Source: Robiginitomaculum_A sp036478535
Lineage (GTDB): Bacteria; Pseudomonadota; Alphaproteobacteria; Caulobacterales; Maricaulaceae
Reading direction: 5' to 3'
Assembly: GCA_965224735.1 (NCBI GenBank)
Contig: OZ245059.1
Span: 806,001-870,000, forward strand
DNA: 64,000 nucleotides
The notes under the pieces are model-generated. The model was not told the DNA's origin, searched no databases, and saw nothing but the letters and a program-made list of their open reading frames with translations. Every line of letters starts with the position of its first letter. The first letter of the stretch is position 1. Below are positions 1-8,919 of this stretch, piece by piece. Position numbers and translations under genes: made by a program.

Positions 1-138
1 CGAGATAGCTTTCGGAAGGCGGGGCGTTATTGCGTGAAAAGCGTGCTTTTATAGCGGTTTTTTGCGTTTTTGTGCAGGAAACTTTGTGCAGGAAGCAAGG
101 GGCTTACCTGCGTGAAAACAATATATGAAGGGGGCTTT
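1..138 (+). other. leader upstream of rpsL
   Basis: This stretch contains no gene I can support. Two adjacent near-copies of TTTGTGCAGGAA lie at about 68-95, and a purine-rich Shine-Dalgarno (GAAGGGGG) ends just before the rpsL start. The upstream neighbour in related genomes is usually rpoC, but no recognisable RpoC tail is visible here. Confidence 0.4.
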
Positions 139-510
139 ATGCCAACCGTATCGCAACTTATCCGGAAGCCGCGGAAGCCAAAAATCAAGCGGAACAAAGT
201 TCCAGCCATGGAGGCGTGTCCACAAAAACGCGGTGTTTGTACGCGCGTTTATACAACAACGCCGAAAAAGCCAAACTCGGCTTTGCGTAAAGTTGCTAAA
301 GTGCGTCTGACTAATGGTTTTGAGGTTGTGAGTTATATTCCAGGCGAGGGTCATAATCTGCAAGAGCATAGTGTTGTTCTTATTCGCGGTGGCCGGGTAA
401 AAGACTTGCCAGGTGTTCGTTATCACGTTCTTCGCGGTGTCCTTGATACGCAAGGTGTTAAAGACCGTAAGCAACGTCGTTCCAAATATGGCGCTAAGCG
501 TCCTAAGTAA
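139..510 (+). CDS. rpsL: 30S ribosomal protein S12
   Basis: This is S12 of the 30S decoding centre, 123 residues, the normal length. The conserved PKKPNSALRK segment includes Lys43, and VKDLPGVRYH includes Lys88; both are the wild-type residues associated with streptomycin sensitivity. I chose the ATG at 139 because it follows GAAGGGGG at good spacing and gives the canonical MPTVSQL start; an upstream in-frame TTG would add 23 residues without homology. It opens the str operon with rpsG, fusA and tuf. Confidence 0.97.
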   Translation: MPTVSQLIRKPRKPKIKRNKVPAMEACPQKRGVCTRVYTTTPKKPNSALRKVAKVRLTNGFEVVSYIPGEGHNLQEHSVVLIRGGRVKDLPGVRYHVLRGVLDTQGVKDRKQRRSKYGAKRPK

Positions 511-532
511 GCTCAGATTAAGGTAATATATT

Positions 533-1003
533 ATGTCACGTCGTCATCGCGCTGAGAAACGAGAGATTCTTCCAGATCCAAAATTTGGAGATCTTGTTCT
601 TTCTAAATTCATGAATGCTATCATGCTTGATGGTAAAAAATCCGCAGCTGAGCAAATCGTTTATGGTGCTTTGGATATTGTCGAGAATAAAGCGAAAGCA
701 GAGCCTATGCGTATGTTTCACGATGCGCTTGAAAATATCAAGCCCTCTGTCGAGGTGCGCTCCCGCCGAGTTGGCGGCGCTACTTATCAGGTGCCTGTCG
801 AGGTTCGCCATGAGCGCAAACAAGCTCTGGCAATTCGCTGGCTTGTAAGCGCGTCGCGCTCTCGCAATGAAAATACAATGCGTGAACGTCTGGCAGGTGA
901 ATTGATGGATGCTGCTAACAATCGCGGCAGTGCGGTTAAGAAGCGTGAAGACACACACAAAATGGCCGAAGCTAACCGTGCGTTTGCGCATTACCGCTGG
1001 TAG
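533..1003 (+). CDS. rpsG: 30S ribosomal protein S7
   Basis: S7 binds the 3' major domain of 16S rRNA and nucleates assembly of the 30S head. The protein has 156 residues, the expected size, starting MSRRHRAEKR, with the conserved KSAAEQIVYGAL helix and the C-terminal SxKKREDTHKMAEANRAF stretch. It lies 22 nt after rpsL and 14 nt before fusA, in the usual str-operon order. Confidence 0.97.
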   Translation: MSRRHRAEKREILPDPKFGDLVLSKFMNAIMLDGKKSAAEQIVYGALDIVENKAKAEPMRMFHDALENIKPSVEVRSRRVGGATYQVPVEVRHERKQALAIRWLVSASRSRNENTMRERLAGELMDAANNRGSAVKKREDTHKMAEANRAFAHYRW

Positions 1004-1017
1004 GGACAGAGAAGACT

Positions 1018-3105
1018 ATGTCATCACGTACACATAAAATTGAAGATTATCGTAATTTTGGTATCATGGCGCATATCGATGCGGGTAAAACCACATGTAC
1101 GGAGCGCATTCTTTATTATACTGGTAAAAACCATAAAATTTCCGAAGTGCATGACGGTGCTGCGACGATGGATTGGATGGAGCAGGAGCAAGAGCGAGGT
1201 ATTACAATTACCTCTGCTGCGACGACCTGTTTTTGGCACGGAAAACGTCTAAATATTATTGATACACCAGGGCACGTTGACTTCACGATTGAAGTTGAGC
1301 GTTCTTTGCGTGTCTTGGACGGCGCGGTTGCGCTTTTAGATGCCAATGCAGGTGTTGAACCGCAAACGGAAACCGTTTGGCGTCAGGCTGATAAATATAA
1401 CGTGCCCAGGATGATCTTTGTCAACAAGATGGATAAGCTTGGTGCTGATTTTTACGCTTCATTGGATAGTGTGGCCAAGCGTCTTGGCGCGCCTGCACTT
1501 GCGATGCAGCTTCCGATCGGTGCTGAAAACGAATTTAAAGGCATGGTTGATTTGATCGAAATGCATGCATATATTTGGGCCGATGATGCCGAGCTTGGCG
1601 CGAAATTTGATACGGTTGATATTCCAGCCGATTTGGCTGATAAGGCGGCGGAGTATCGCGAAAAACTCGTGGAAATGGTTGCTGAGCTTGATGATGACGT
1701 GATGATGGCTTATCTTGAGGGCGTAGCCGTTGATAATGACACTTTAAAGCGTCTTATCCGCAAGGGTACGATTGAAAACAAGCTTGTACCTGTGTTCTGC
1801 GGCACCGCATTTAAGAACAAGGGTGTTCAGCCTCTTCTCGACGCTGTTGTTGATTATTTGCCAAACCCGACGGAAATTCCTGCGATTAAGGGCATTGATG
1901 TTAAAACTGGCGAAGACACAACTCGCCCAGCGTCTGATGAAGAGCCGCTTTCATTGCTCGCCTTTAAAATTATGAACGACAAATTCGTTGGCACATTGAC
2001 ATTCTGCCGTATCTATTCTGGTGTGTTGAACTCTGGCGATACATTGCTTAATACCGTTAAGGAGAAGCGTGAACGTGTTGGGCGGATGCTTATCATGCAC
2101 TCCAATGACCGTGATGACATTAAAACGGCTCATGCGGGTGATATTGTGGCGATTGCGTCATTAAAGCAAACAACAACGGGCGACACGCTTTCTGATCCAC
2201 TTAAGCCAGTTATTCTTGAACGTATGGAATTCCCTGATCCAGTGATTGAAATTGCTGTTGAACCAAAAACCAAAGCTGACCAAGAAAAGCTGGGCGTCGG
2301 TCTGCAAAGATTGGCTGCTGAAGATCCGTCCTTTCGTGTGACGACTGACCATGAATCTGGCCAAACGATTATGGCGGGTATGGGCGAGTTACATTTGGAC
2401 ATTCTTGTTGACCGTCTTAAGCGTGAATTTGGCGTTGAAGCTAATATTGGTCAGCCGCAAGTGGCTTACCGCGAAGCGCTTGCTGCGCCAGTTGATATTG
2501 ATTACACCCATAAAAAGCAGTCTGGTGGTTCTGGTCAGTTTGGCCGTGTTAAAATTAAGTTTGAGCCACTTGAGCCAGGGAGTGGCATTGAGTTCGAAAG
2601 CAAAGTTGTTGGCGGTAATGTTCCTAAAGAATATATTCCAGGTGTTGAAAAAGGTATTCGTACTATGGCTGAATCCGGCCTTTTGGCTGGTTTCCCTGTT
2701 ATCGACTTTAAGGCAGAGCTTTATGATGGTGCCTATCATGATGTTGATAGTTCGGTTATGGCTTTTGAAATTGCGGCGCGCGCAGCGTTCCGTCAGCTTA
2801 AAGTCGAAGGTGAAATTAAATTACTTGAGCCGATCATGAAGGTTGAAGTGGTGACACCTGAAGATTATATGGGCGATGTTATTGGTGATTTAAACTCACG
2901 CCGTGGCCAAATTTCAGGAACAGAAGCGCGCAGCGTCACAACCGTGATTAACGCTATGGTACCGCTGGCTAATATGTTTGGCTATGTGAATAATTTGCGC
3001 TCTATGTCTCAGGGCCGTGCGCAATTTACGATGACATTTGATCATTACGAAGCAACACCGAAGGCAGTAGCAGAAGAAGTAATTTCTAAACAGGGCGGTG
3101 CGTAA
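1018..3105 (+). CDS. fusA: elongation factor G
   Basis: EF-G is the translocation GTPase. The 695-residue protein shows the G1 motif AHIDAGKTT near residues 18-26, the switch II motif DTPGHVDF and the NKMDKLGADF guanine-specificity motif, followed by domains II to V, with the domain IV motif GSGQFGRVKIK near 505. Length and order match bacterial EF-G. It sits between rpsG and tuf, and a palindromic hairpin overlaps its stop codon. Confidence 0.98.
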   Translation: MSSRTHKIEDYRNFGIMAHIDAGKTTCTERILYYTGKNHKISEVHDGAATMDWMEQEQERGITITSAATTCFWHGKRLNIIDTPGHVDFTIEVERSLRVLDGAVALLDANAGVEPQTETVWRQADKYNVPRMIFVNKMDKLGADFYASLDSVAKRLGAPALAMQLPIGAENEFKGMVDLIEMHAYIWADDAELGAKFDTVDIPADLADKAAEYREKLVEMVAELDDDVMMAYLEGVAVDNDTLKRLIRKGTIENKLVPVFCGTAFKNKGVQPLLDAVVDYLPNPTEIPAIKGIDVKTGEDTTRPASDEEPLSLLAFKIMNDKFVGTLTFCRIYSGVLNSGDTLLNTVKEKRERVGRMLIMHSNDRDDIKTAHAGDIVAIASLKQTTTGDTLSDPLKPVILERMEFPDPVIEIAVEPKTKADQEKLGVGLQRLAAEDPSFRVTTDHESGQTIMAGMGELHLDILVDRLKREFGVEANIGQPQVAYREALAAPVDIDYTHKKQSGGSGQFGRVKIKFEPLEPGSGIEFESKVVGGNVPKEYIPGVEKGIRTMAESGLLAGFPVIDFKAELYDGAYHDVDSSVMAFEIAARAAFRQLKVEGEIKLLEPIMKVEVVTPEDYMGDVIGDLNSRRGQISGTEARSVTTVINAMVPLANMFGYVNNLRSMSQGRAQFTMTFDHYEATPKAVAEEVISKQGGA

Positions 3106-3126
3106 TTACGCACCGTCCGTTTTTTA
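3096..3126 (+). terminator. hairpin between fusA and tuf
   Basis: Positions 3096-3115 form a perfect 20-bp palindrome (CGGTGCGTAATTACGCACCG) spanning the fusA stop codon, followed by TCCGTTTTTTA. It has the form of an intrinsic terminator or attenuator. It lies inside the operon, so partial termination is more likely than a full stop; this is inference. Confidence 0.6.
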
Positions 3127-3145
3127 TATAAAAACGGAGACTAAG

Positions 3146-4321
3146 ATGGCTAAAGAGAAGTTTGAACGCACGAAGCCACATGCGAATATTGGTACGATTG
3201 GTCATGTTGACCATGGCAAGACAACGCTAACGGCGGCGATCACAAAGTATTTTGGTGATTTTAAAGATTATGATGAAATTGATGGCGCGCCAGAAGAAAA
3301 AGCGCGTGGTATCACGATTTCTACGGCTCACGTTGAGTATGAAACAGACAATCGTCACTATGCGCATGTTGATTGCCCTGGACATGCCGATTATGTGAAA
3401 AACATGATCACAGGCGCGGCTCAAATGGATGGTGGTATCTTGGTTGTGAACGCTGCTGATGGCCCTATGCCTCAGACACGCGAGCATATTTTGCTAGCCC
3501 GTCAGGTTGGCGTTCCTGCTTTGGTTGTTTACATGAACAAGGTTGACCAAGTTGATGATGAAGAACTTTTGGAGCTTGTCGAGATGGAAATCCGCGAGCT
3601 TCTAAGCTCCTATGACTTCCCTGGCGAGGATATTCCCATAATTCCTGGCTCGGCTTTGGCTGCTCTTGAGGGACGCGACAAAGAAATCGGCGAGGATAGC
3701 ATTCGCAAATTGATGGAAGCTGTTGATAGCTATATTCCGCAGCCTGAGCGCGCGATTGATCAACCTTTCTTGCTTCCGATTGAGGATGTATTTTCTATTT
3801 CTGGCCGGGGCACCGTGGTAACTGGACGTGTTGAGCGCGGCGCAATCAATATTGGTGACGAGATTGAAATTGTTGGCCTCAAAGATACGCAAAAAACCAC
3901 CTGTACGGGCGTTGAAATGTTCCGTAAACTTCTTGACCGTGGTGAGGCTGGTGACAATATTGGCGCGCTTATTCGCGGTATTGACCGTGATAAAGTTGAG
4001 CGTGGTCAGGTTCTCTGTAAGCCTGGCAGTGTTACACCGCACAAAAAGTTTGTTGGCGAAGCTTATATTTTGACCAAAGAGGAGGGCGGTCGTCATACAC
4101 CGTTCTTTACAAATTATCGTCCGCAATTTTACTTCCGTACAACGGATGTGACGGGCGTTGTGACGCTACAAAGCGGCACGGAAATGGTTATGCCTGGCGA
4201 TAATGTTGAAGTGAATGTCGAGCTTATCGTGCCGATTGCAATGGAAGAAAAACTCCGTTTCGCGATCCGCGAAGGCGGCCGCACAGTCGGAGCTGGCGTT
4301 GTTGGCAAAATTGTTGAGTAA
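3146..4321 (+). CDS. tuf: elongation factor Tu
   Basis: EF-Tu delivers aminoacyl-tRNA to the ribosome. The protein has 391 residues with GHVDHGKT (19-26), DCPGHADY, and the NKVD motif, then beta-barrel domains 2 and 3. The ATG at 3146 is chosen because CGGAGA precedes it and it gives the family start MAKEKFERTKPH; an in-frame upstream start at 3098 lies inside the fusA/tuf hairpin. Only one tuf copy is in the window. Confidence 0.98.
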   Translation: MAKEKFERTKPHANIGTIGHVDHGKTTLTAAITKYFGDFKDYDEIDGAPEEKARGITISTAHVEYETDNRHYAHVDCPGHADYVKNMITGAAQMDGGILVVNAADGPMPQTREHILLARQVGVPALVVYMNKVDQVDDEELLELVEMEIRELLSSYDFPGEDIPIIPGSALAALEGRDKEIGEDSIRKLMEAVDSYIPQPERAIDQPFLLPIEDVFSISGRGTVVTGRVERGAINIGDEIEIVGLKDTQKTTCTGVEMFRKLLDRGEAGDNIGALIRGIDRDKVERGQVLCKPGSVTPHKKFVGEAYILTKEEGGRHTPFFTNYRPQFYFRTTDVTGVVTLQSGTEMVMPGDNVEVNVELIVPIAMEEKLRFAIREGGRTVGAGVVGKIVE

Positions 4322-4333
4322 TTAGATTTTAAC

Positions 4334-4364
4334 GGGCCGTCTTAATTAAGGCGGTTCATTTTTT
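4334..4364 (+). terminator. terminator after tuf
   Basis: A 10-bp stem (4334-4343 with 4348-4357, three G-T wobble pairs) closes on an AATT loop and is followed by ATTTTTT. It separates the str block from the S10 block and is probably a true or partial terminator. Confidence 0.65.
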
Positions 4365-4389
4365 AACAAGAATATATCGGACTAAAAAT

Positions 4390-4704
4390 ATGGAACGTCA
4401 GAACATACGCATCAGGCTCAAGGCCTTTGATCACAGGATTCTTGATCATTCGACTCAGGAGATTGTGTCCACTGCCAAGCGCACTGGCGCGCAAGTGCGT
4501 GGGCCTATCCCGTTGCCTACCCGTATTGAAAAATTCACTGTGAATCGTTCACCGCATGTGAATAAAAAATCTCGTGAGCAATTTGAAATTCGCACCCATA
4601 AACGGATGCTCGATATTGTTGATCCGACGCCGCAAACTGTGGACGCGCTTATGAAGCTCGACCTTGCTACTGGCGTTGATGTTGAAATTAAGTTAGGAGC
4701 ATAG
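4390..4704 (+). CDS. rpsJ: 30S ribosomal protein S10 / NusE
   Basis: S10 is a 30S head protein that doubles as antitermination factor NusE. The 104-residue protein contains RIRLKAFDHRILD and the signature GPIPLPTRIEKFTVNRSPH. The Shine-Dalgarno is weak, as the ATG follows an A/T-rich stretch after the tuf terminator. It is the first gene of the S10 block and is separated from rplC by 2 nt. Confidence 0.97.
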   Translation: MERQNIRIRLKAFDHRILDHSTQEIVSTAKRTGAQVRGPIPLPTRIEKFTVNRSPHVNKKSREQFEIRTHKRMLDIVDPTPQTVDALMKLDLATGVDVEIKLGA

Positions 4705-4706
4705 CT

Positions 4707-5714
4707 ATGACTGCTATCGCAGGCCGTACTGGTATTTTAGCAAAAAAACTTGGCATGACACGTATCTTTACAGATGAAGGTGTTGATGTTCCTGTGACTG
4801 TATTGTCACTAGAGGGTTGTCAGGTTGTCGCGCATAAAACAATTGATCGTGATGGTTACACTGCCCTTCAGCTTGGTTCTGGAACGGCAAAACCGAAACG
4901 GGTTTCTAAAGCTGAACGTGAACGTTTTTCCAAGGCTAAAGTTGCGCCCAAAATGAAACTTGTTGAGTTTCGTGTTGGTGAAGACAATATGATTGAAGTT
5001 GGCGCCCAGCTTTGTGCAGACCACTTTGTTGCGGGTCAAAAAATTGATGTGGCTGGCACATCAATTGGTAAAGGTTTTGCAGGGGCTATGAAACGTCATA
5101 ACTTTAGTGGCCTTCGCGCAACCCATGGTGTGTCTATCTCTCATAGATCGCACGGCTCTACTGGCCAGTGTCAAGACCCGGGCAAAGTTTTTAAAGGCAA
5201 GAAAATGGCTGGCCATATGGGCGCTGTTCGTGTGACAACGCAAAATATCCAAGTTGCTCGTATTGACGCAGAAGATGGTCTTATTCTTGTTCGCGGTGCT
5301 GTGCCAGGTTCAAAAGGCGGTTGGGTTGAAATTCGCGATGCGAATAAAGGAACGAAAGTTTCTGATTTGCCAGTGCCTGGTAAGTTTAAGGCAGCGAATG
5401 CTCCTAAGGCCGAGAAAAAAGAAGAGACTCCTAAAACTGGTTTCGTTGACGCAGTTGTTCTTATTGATGGCATCGGCCCTAAAGGCGAAGAAGTTCTCGC
5501 GGCTGAAGGTGTAACGAGGCTAACACAAGTGGCGGCTTGGAGTGCTGACGACATCAAAGCTATCGAAGAAAAAATTGGCAAAGAAGGCGTTGTTGCCAAA
5601 GAGGAATGGGTTAAGCAAGCCAAGGAGATGATTGCAGGCGGCGAGCCGCGCGCAAAAGTTGACCAAGACCTAAAAGCAAAAATGCTTAAAGGCTCGGGTG
5701 AGGAAGAAGAGTAG
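4707..5714 (+). CDS. rplC: 50S ribosomal protein L3 with added C-terminal HhH-like domain
   Basis: Residues 1 to about 225 are ordinary L3, an early 23S rRNA-binding protein, with the conserved THGVSISHRSHGSTGQ loop and GKKMAGHMG. The protein is 335 residues, whereas typical L3 is about 210-240. After a Lys/Glu-rich linker, residues about 244-320 form a second domain (VLIDGIGPKGEEVLAAEGV, then LTQVAAWSADDIKAIEEKIG). This resembles the helix-hairpin-helix tail I know from alphaproteobacterial NuoE and L21 proteins. The frame is open throughout and rplD starts 2 nt later, so the extension is probably translated. Confidence 0.95.
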   Translation: MTAIAGRTGILAKKLGMTRIFTDEGVDVPVTVLSLEGCQVVAHKTIDRDGYTALQLGSGTAKPKRVSKAERERFSKAKVAPKMKLVEFRVGEDNMIEVGAQLCADHFVAGQKIDVAGTSIGKGFAGAMKRHNFSGLRATHGVSISHRSHGSTGQCQDPGKVFKGKKMAGHMGAVRVTTQNIQVARIDAEDGLILVRGAVPGSKGGWVEIRDANKGTKVSDLPVPGKFKAANAPKAEKKEETPKTGFVDAVVLIDGIGPKGEEVLAAEGVTRLTQVAAWSADDIKAIEEKIGKEGVVAKEEWVKQAKEMIAGGEPRAKVDQDLKAKMLKGSGEEEE

Positions 5715-5716
5715 TC

Positions 5717-6337
5717 ATGAAACTTGATGTACAAACATTGGCAGCGAAAAAATCAGGGTCTGTGACCTTAGATAAAGCTGTATTTGGGTGCGAACCACGC
5801 AAAGATATTTTGCACCGCATGGTTCGCTATCAACTTGCAAAACGCCGCGCGGGTACGCATTTCGTGCAAGAGCGTAGTGATGTAAAGAAAACAACAAAAC
5901 GTATTGGTCGCCAAAAAGGCGGTGGTACTGCTCGTCATGGTAATGGATCTGTATCCCAGTTTCGCGGCGGTGGTAAAGCCCATGGCCCGCGCGCGCGCGG
6001 GCACGCGCATAGCCTGCCGAAAAAAGTGCGTGCACTGGCGCTTCGCCACGCATTATCTGCAAAAGCAGGTGCTGGCGAGGTCATTATTTTGGATGATGTG
6101 GCTTTAAAAACTGCAAAAACATCTGATCTTAAAAAAACTTTGGGCAAGCTTGGTCTTGATAATGCTTTGATCATTAGCGGCACTGAAGTTGACGTTAATT
6201 TTTCCAAAGCAGCCCGTAATATTCCTAACCTCGACGTATTGCCGAGCCAAGGCGCTAATGTTTATGACATTCTTCGCCGTCATAAATTGGTTTTGACCAA
6301 ACAAGCCATTATTGATTTGGAGGCTCGCCTAAAATGA
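5717..6337 (+). CDS. rplD: 50S ribosomal protein L4
   Basis: L4 lines part of the exit tunnel and in some bacteria autoregulates the S10 operon. The 206-residue protein carries the tunnel-loop signature RQKGGGTARHG and the arginine-rich GPRARGHAHSLPKKVR segment. Its end overlaps the rplW start by 4 nt (ATGA), indicating translational coupling. Confidence 0.97.
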   Translation: MKLDVQTLAAKKSGSVTLDKAVFGCEPRKDILHRMVRYQLAKRRAGTHFVQERSDVKKTTKRIGRQKGGGTARHGNGSVSQFRGGGKAHGPRARGHAHSLPKKVRALALRHALSAKAGAGEVIILDDVALKTAKTSDLKKTLGKLGLDNALIISGTEVDVNFSKAARNIPNLDVLPSQGANVYDILRRHKLVLTKQAIIDLEARLK

Positions 6338-6630
6338 GTATAAGTGCACGCCATTATGATACGATTGTTAGCCCTGTCATTACAGAAAAATCAACGATTG
6401 TATCTGAGCATAATCAGGTAATTTTTGAAGTTGCTATCGATGCAACGAAACCTGAAATTAAAGAAGCTGTTGAAACATTGTTCAAAGTCAGTGTGACAGC
6501 AGTCAATACCATGCGCGTTAAAGGTAAAACCAAGCAGTTTCGCGGAGTTGCTGGGCGCCGTAAAGATGTGAAAAAAGCAGTTGTAACGCTCAAAGATGGC
6601 GATTCAATTGATCTTTCCACTGGATTGTAG
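6334..6630 (+). CDS. rplW: 50S ribosomal protein L23
   Basis: L23 sits at the tunnel exit and is the docking site for trigger factor and SRP. The 98-residue protein shows SPVITEKST near the start and the VNTMRVKGKTKQFRG loop. Its ATG overlaps the rplD stop. Confidence 0.96.
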   Translation: MSISARHYDTIVSPVITEKSTIVSEHNQVIFEVAIDATKPEIKEAVETLFKVSVTAVNTMRVKGKTKQFRGVAGRRKDVKKAVVTLKDGDSIDLSTGL

Positions 6631-6639
6631 GAGACATTT

Positions 6640-7476
6640 GTGGCTTTAAAGACATTTAATCCAACATCGCCCTCACGCCGGGCTCTTGTGCAGGTTGACC
6701 GATCTGCCCTTTATAAGGGTAAGTCGGAAAAAAATCTGACCGTTGGTAAAACTAAAAAGGGTGGCCGTAACAATACTGGGCGTATCACAATGCGTCGTCA
6801 GGGCGGGGGACATAAACAGTCTTACCGTATTATTGATTTCAAACGCCGTAAATTTGACGTTCCTGCAACAGTTTTGAATTTGCAATATGATCCGAATCGA
6901 ACTTCATTTATTGCGCTTATTGAATACGCGGATGGTGAGAAGGCTTATATCCTAGCGCCGCAACGTTTGCAGGCAGGTGACACTGTTATTGCTGGCCTTA
7001 ATGTTGATGTAAAGCCGGGTAATGCGATGCCTTTACGCTCTATGCCTATTGGGACTATCATTCATAATGTTGAAATGAAGCCTGGCAAGGGCGGACAAAT
7101 TGCGCGTTCTGCGGGGACATATGCGCAGCTTGTTGGACGTGATGGCGGCTATGCGCAGGTTCGTCTTAAGTCTGGCGAGCTTCGTATGATTCACCAAGAA
7201 TGTCTGGCGAGTGTTGGCGCGGTGTCAAACCCTGACCACATGAACATCAATCTTGGTAAAGCTGGCCGTAAACGCTGGCTTGGCGTGCGCCCATCTGTTC
7301 GCGGCGTGGCCATGAACCCGGTTGATCACCCGCATGGTGGTGGTGAAGGCCGTACATCTGGTGGCCGTCATCCCGTGACGCCTTGGGGTAAGCCAACAAA
7401 GGGCGCGCGTACGCGGTCTAACAAATCAACTGATAAATACATTATTCGTTCGCGCCACGCGAAGAAGAAACGATAG
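6640..7476 (+). CDS. rplB: 50S ribosomal protein L2
   Basis: L2 is a universally conserved protein near the peptidyl-transferase centre. It has 278 residues with the conserved C-terminal GVAMNPVDHPHGGGEGR motif, containing the histidine important for activity. The start is GTG at 6640, preceded by AGGAG with a 6-nt spacer; no ATG gives the family start ALKTFNPTSPSRR. Confidence 0.97.
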   Translation: MALKTFNPTSPSRRALVQVDRSALYKGKSEKNLTVGKTKKGGRNNTGRITMRRQGGGHKQSYRIIDFKRRKFDVPATVLNLQYDPNRTSFIALIEYADGEKAYILAPQRLQAGDTVIAGLNVDVKPGNAMPLRSMPIGTIIHNVEMKPGKGGQIARSAGTYAQLVGRDGGYAQVRLKSGELRMIHQECLASVGAVSNPDHMNINLGKAGRKRWLGVRPSVRGVAMNPVDHPHGGGEGRTSGGRHPVTPWGKPTKGARTRSNKSTDKYIIRSRHAKKKR

Positions 7477-7488
7477 GGTGAATTAGAT

Positions 7489-7764
7489 ATGCCACGTTCA
7501 GTATGGAAAGGCCCATTTGTTGATGGGTATTTGCTCAAAAAAGCAGCAAAAGCAAAAAATGAGGGCTCTCGTAAACCGATCAAAACTTGGTCGCGCCGTT
7601 CTACAATTATGCCGCAATTTGTCGGCCTGACATTTCAGGTTCACAATGGCAATAAATTTGTGCCTGTTCTTATTGATGAGGACATGGTTGGTCATAAACT
7701 TGGAGAGTTTTCTCCAACCCGTACTTATTATGGTCACGGCGCAGATAAAAAAACGAAGCGGTAG
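7489..7764 (+). CDS. rpsS: 30S ribosomal protein S19
   Basis: S19 is a 30S head protein that pairs with S13. The 91-residue protein begins MPRSVWKGPFVDGYLLKKA and ends with the conserved HKLGEFSPTRTYYGHGADKK. It lies 12 nt after rplB and 5 nt before rplV. Confidence 0.97.
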   Translation: MPRSVWKGPFVDGYLLKKAAKAKNEGSRKPIKTWSRRSTIMPQFVGLTFQVHNGNKFVPVLIDEDMVGHKLGEFSPTRTYYGHGADKKTKR

Positions 7765-7769
7765 TCGAT

Positions 7770-8150
7770 ATGTCTCAGAAGAAAAATAAACGCCGCATTG
7801 CAGAAAACGAAGCTATGGCGAAACTTCGCATGCTTCGCACGAGCTCGCAAAAGCTTAATTTGGTTGCGCAAATGATCCGTGGTCAAAAAGTTCAAAAAGC
7901 ATTGGATGATCTTACTTTTAGTCGTAAGCGTATTGCTAAAGACGTTTACAAATGTCTTTACTCCGCTGCGTCTAACGCTGAAAACAATCACGGCCTTGAC
8001 CTTGATAACTTGGTTGTTGCCGAAGCATTCGTCGGCAAAAACCTTGTGATGAAACGCTTTCGCGCCCGTGCTCGCGGCCGGGGTGCTAAAATTTTGAAAC
8101 CGTTTTCAGAGATTACAATCATCGTTCGGCAAGAAGAGGAGACTGTGTAA
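7770..8150 (+). CDS. rplV: 50S ribosomal protein L22
   Basis: L22 lines the exit tunnel. The 126-residue protein has the family core SSQKLNLVAQMIRGQKVQKA and the tunnel hairpin KRFRARARGRG. Its TAA overlaps the rpsC ATG by one base (TAATG). Confidence 0.97.
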   Translation: MSQKKNKRRIAENEAMAKLRMLRTSSQKLNLVAQMIRGQKVQKALDDLTFSRKRIAKDVYKCLYSAASNAENNHGLDLDNLVVAEAFVGKNLVMKRFRARARGRGAKILKPFSEITIIVRQEEETV

Positions 8151-8908
8151 TGGGTCAGAAGATTAATCCGATTGGCTTGCGCCTTGGTATTAACCGCACT
8201 TGGGAATCTCGTTGGTATGCGGGATCTGAGCGATATGGTGATTTATTGCATGAAGATATTGCAATTCGTAACTTCATTTTTGACAAGCTTAAAGCGGCTA
8301 GTATTGCGCGCGTTATTATTGAGCGCCCGCACAAAAAATGCCGCATCACGGTTTACACAGCGCGTCCTGGGATTGTAATTGGTAAAAAAGGTGCTGACAT
8401 TGAAGTTTTGCGCAAAAAAATATCAACGATGACAAGTGCTGAAGTGTTTATCAATTTGGTTGAAGTGCGTAAGCCTGAGGTCGATGCGAATATCGTTGCT
8501 GACAGTATCGCCCAGCAGCTAGAGCGCCGTGTATCTTATCGCCGCGCGATGAAGCGCTCATTGCAGTCTGCTATGCGCATGGGCGCTATTGGCTGTAAAA
8601 TGAAAGTTGGTGGTCGTCTTGGAGGGGCTGAAATCGCCCGTATTGAGCAATACCAAGAAGGCAGTGTGCCCTTGCACACGCTTCGTGCTGATATTGATTA
8701 CGGAACGGCGCGAGCATCAACTGCATATGGTATTATCGGTATCAAAATTTGGATTAATAAAGGCGAGATCATGGAACATGATCCAGCTGCACACGACAAA
8801 CGTATGAATGATCAAAGCAGCGGCGGTAATGGCCGTGGACGCCCAGGGGGACGCCCAGGGGGACGCCCAGGTGGCGATCGGGGCGGACGCCGTCCAGCTA
8901 GAAACTAG
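8150..8908 (+). CDS. rpsC: 30S ribosomal protein S3
   Basis: S3 lies at the mRNA entry channel and contributes to helicase activity. The 252-residue protein starts MGQKINPIGLRLG and has a KH domain with the GxxG loop in VIGKKGADIEVL. The C-terminal tail is Gly/Arg/Pro-rich (GRPGGRPGGRPGG), encoded by three near-perfect 12-bp tandem copies at about 8838-8873. This tail is longer than the E. coli S3 tail, and repeat slippage is a likely cause. Confidence 0.97.
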   Translation: MGQKINPIGLRLGINRTWESRWYAGSERYGDLLHEDIAIRNFIFDKLKAASIARVIIERPHKKCRITVYTARPGIVIGKKGADIEVLRKKISTMTSAEVFINLVEVRKPEVDANIVADSIAQQLERRVSYRRAMKRSLQSAMRMGAIGCKMKVGGRLGGAEIARIEQYQEGSVPLHTLRADIDYGTARASTAYGIIGIKIWINKGEIMEHDPAAHDKRMNDQSSGGNGRGRPGGRPGGRPGGDRGGRRPARN

Positions 8909-8919
8909 AAAGTAAGAAG

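Noticed and set aside
5171..5734. 187-codon minus-strand frame opposite rplC
   Set aside because: It lies fully antisense to L3 and has no ribosome site or recognisable domain.
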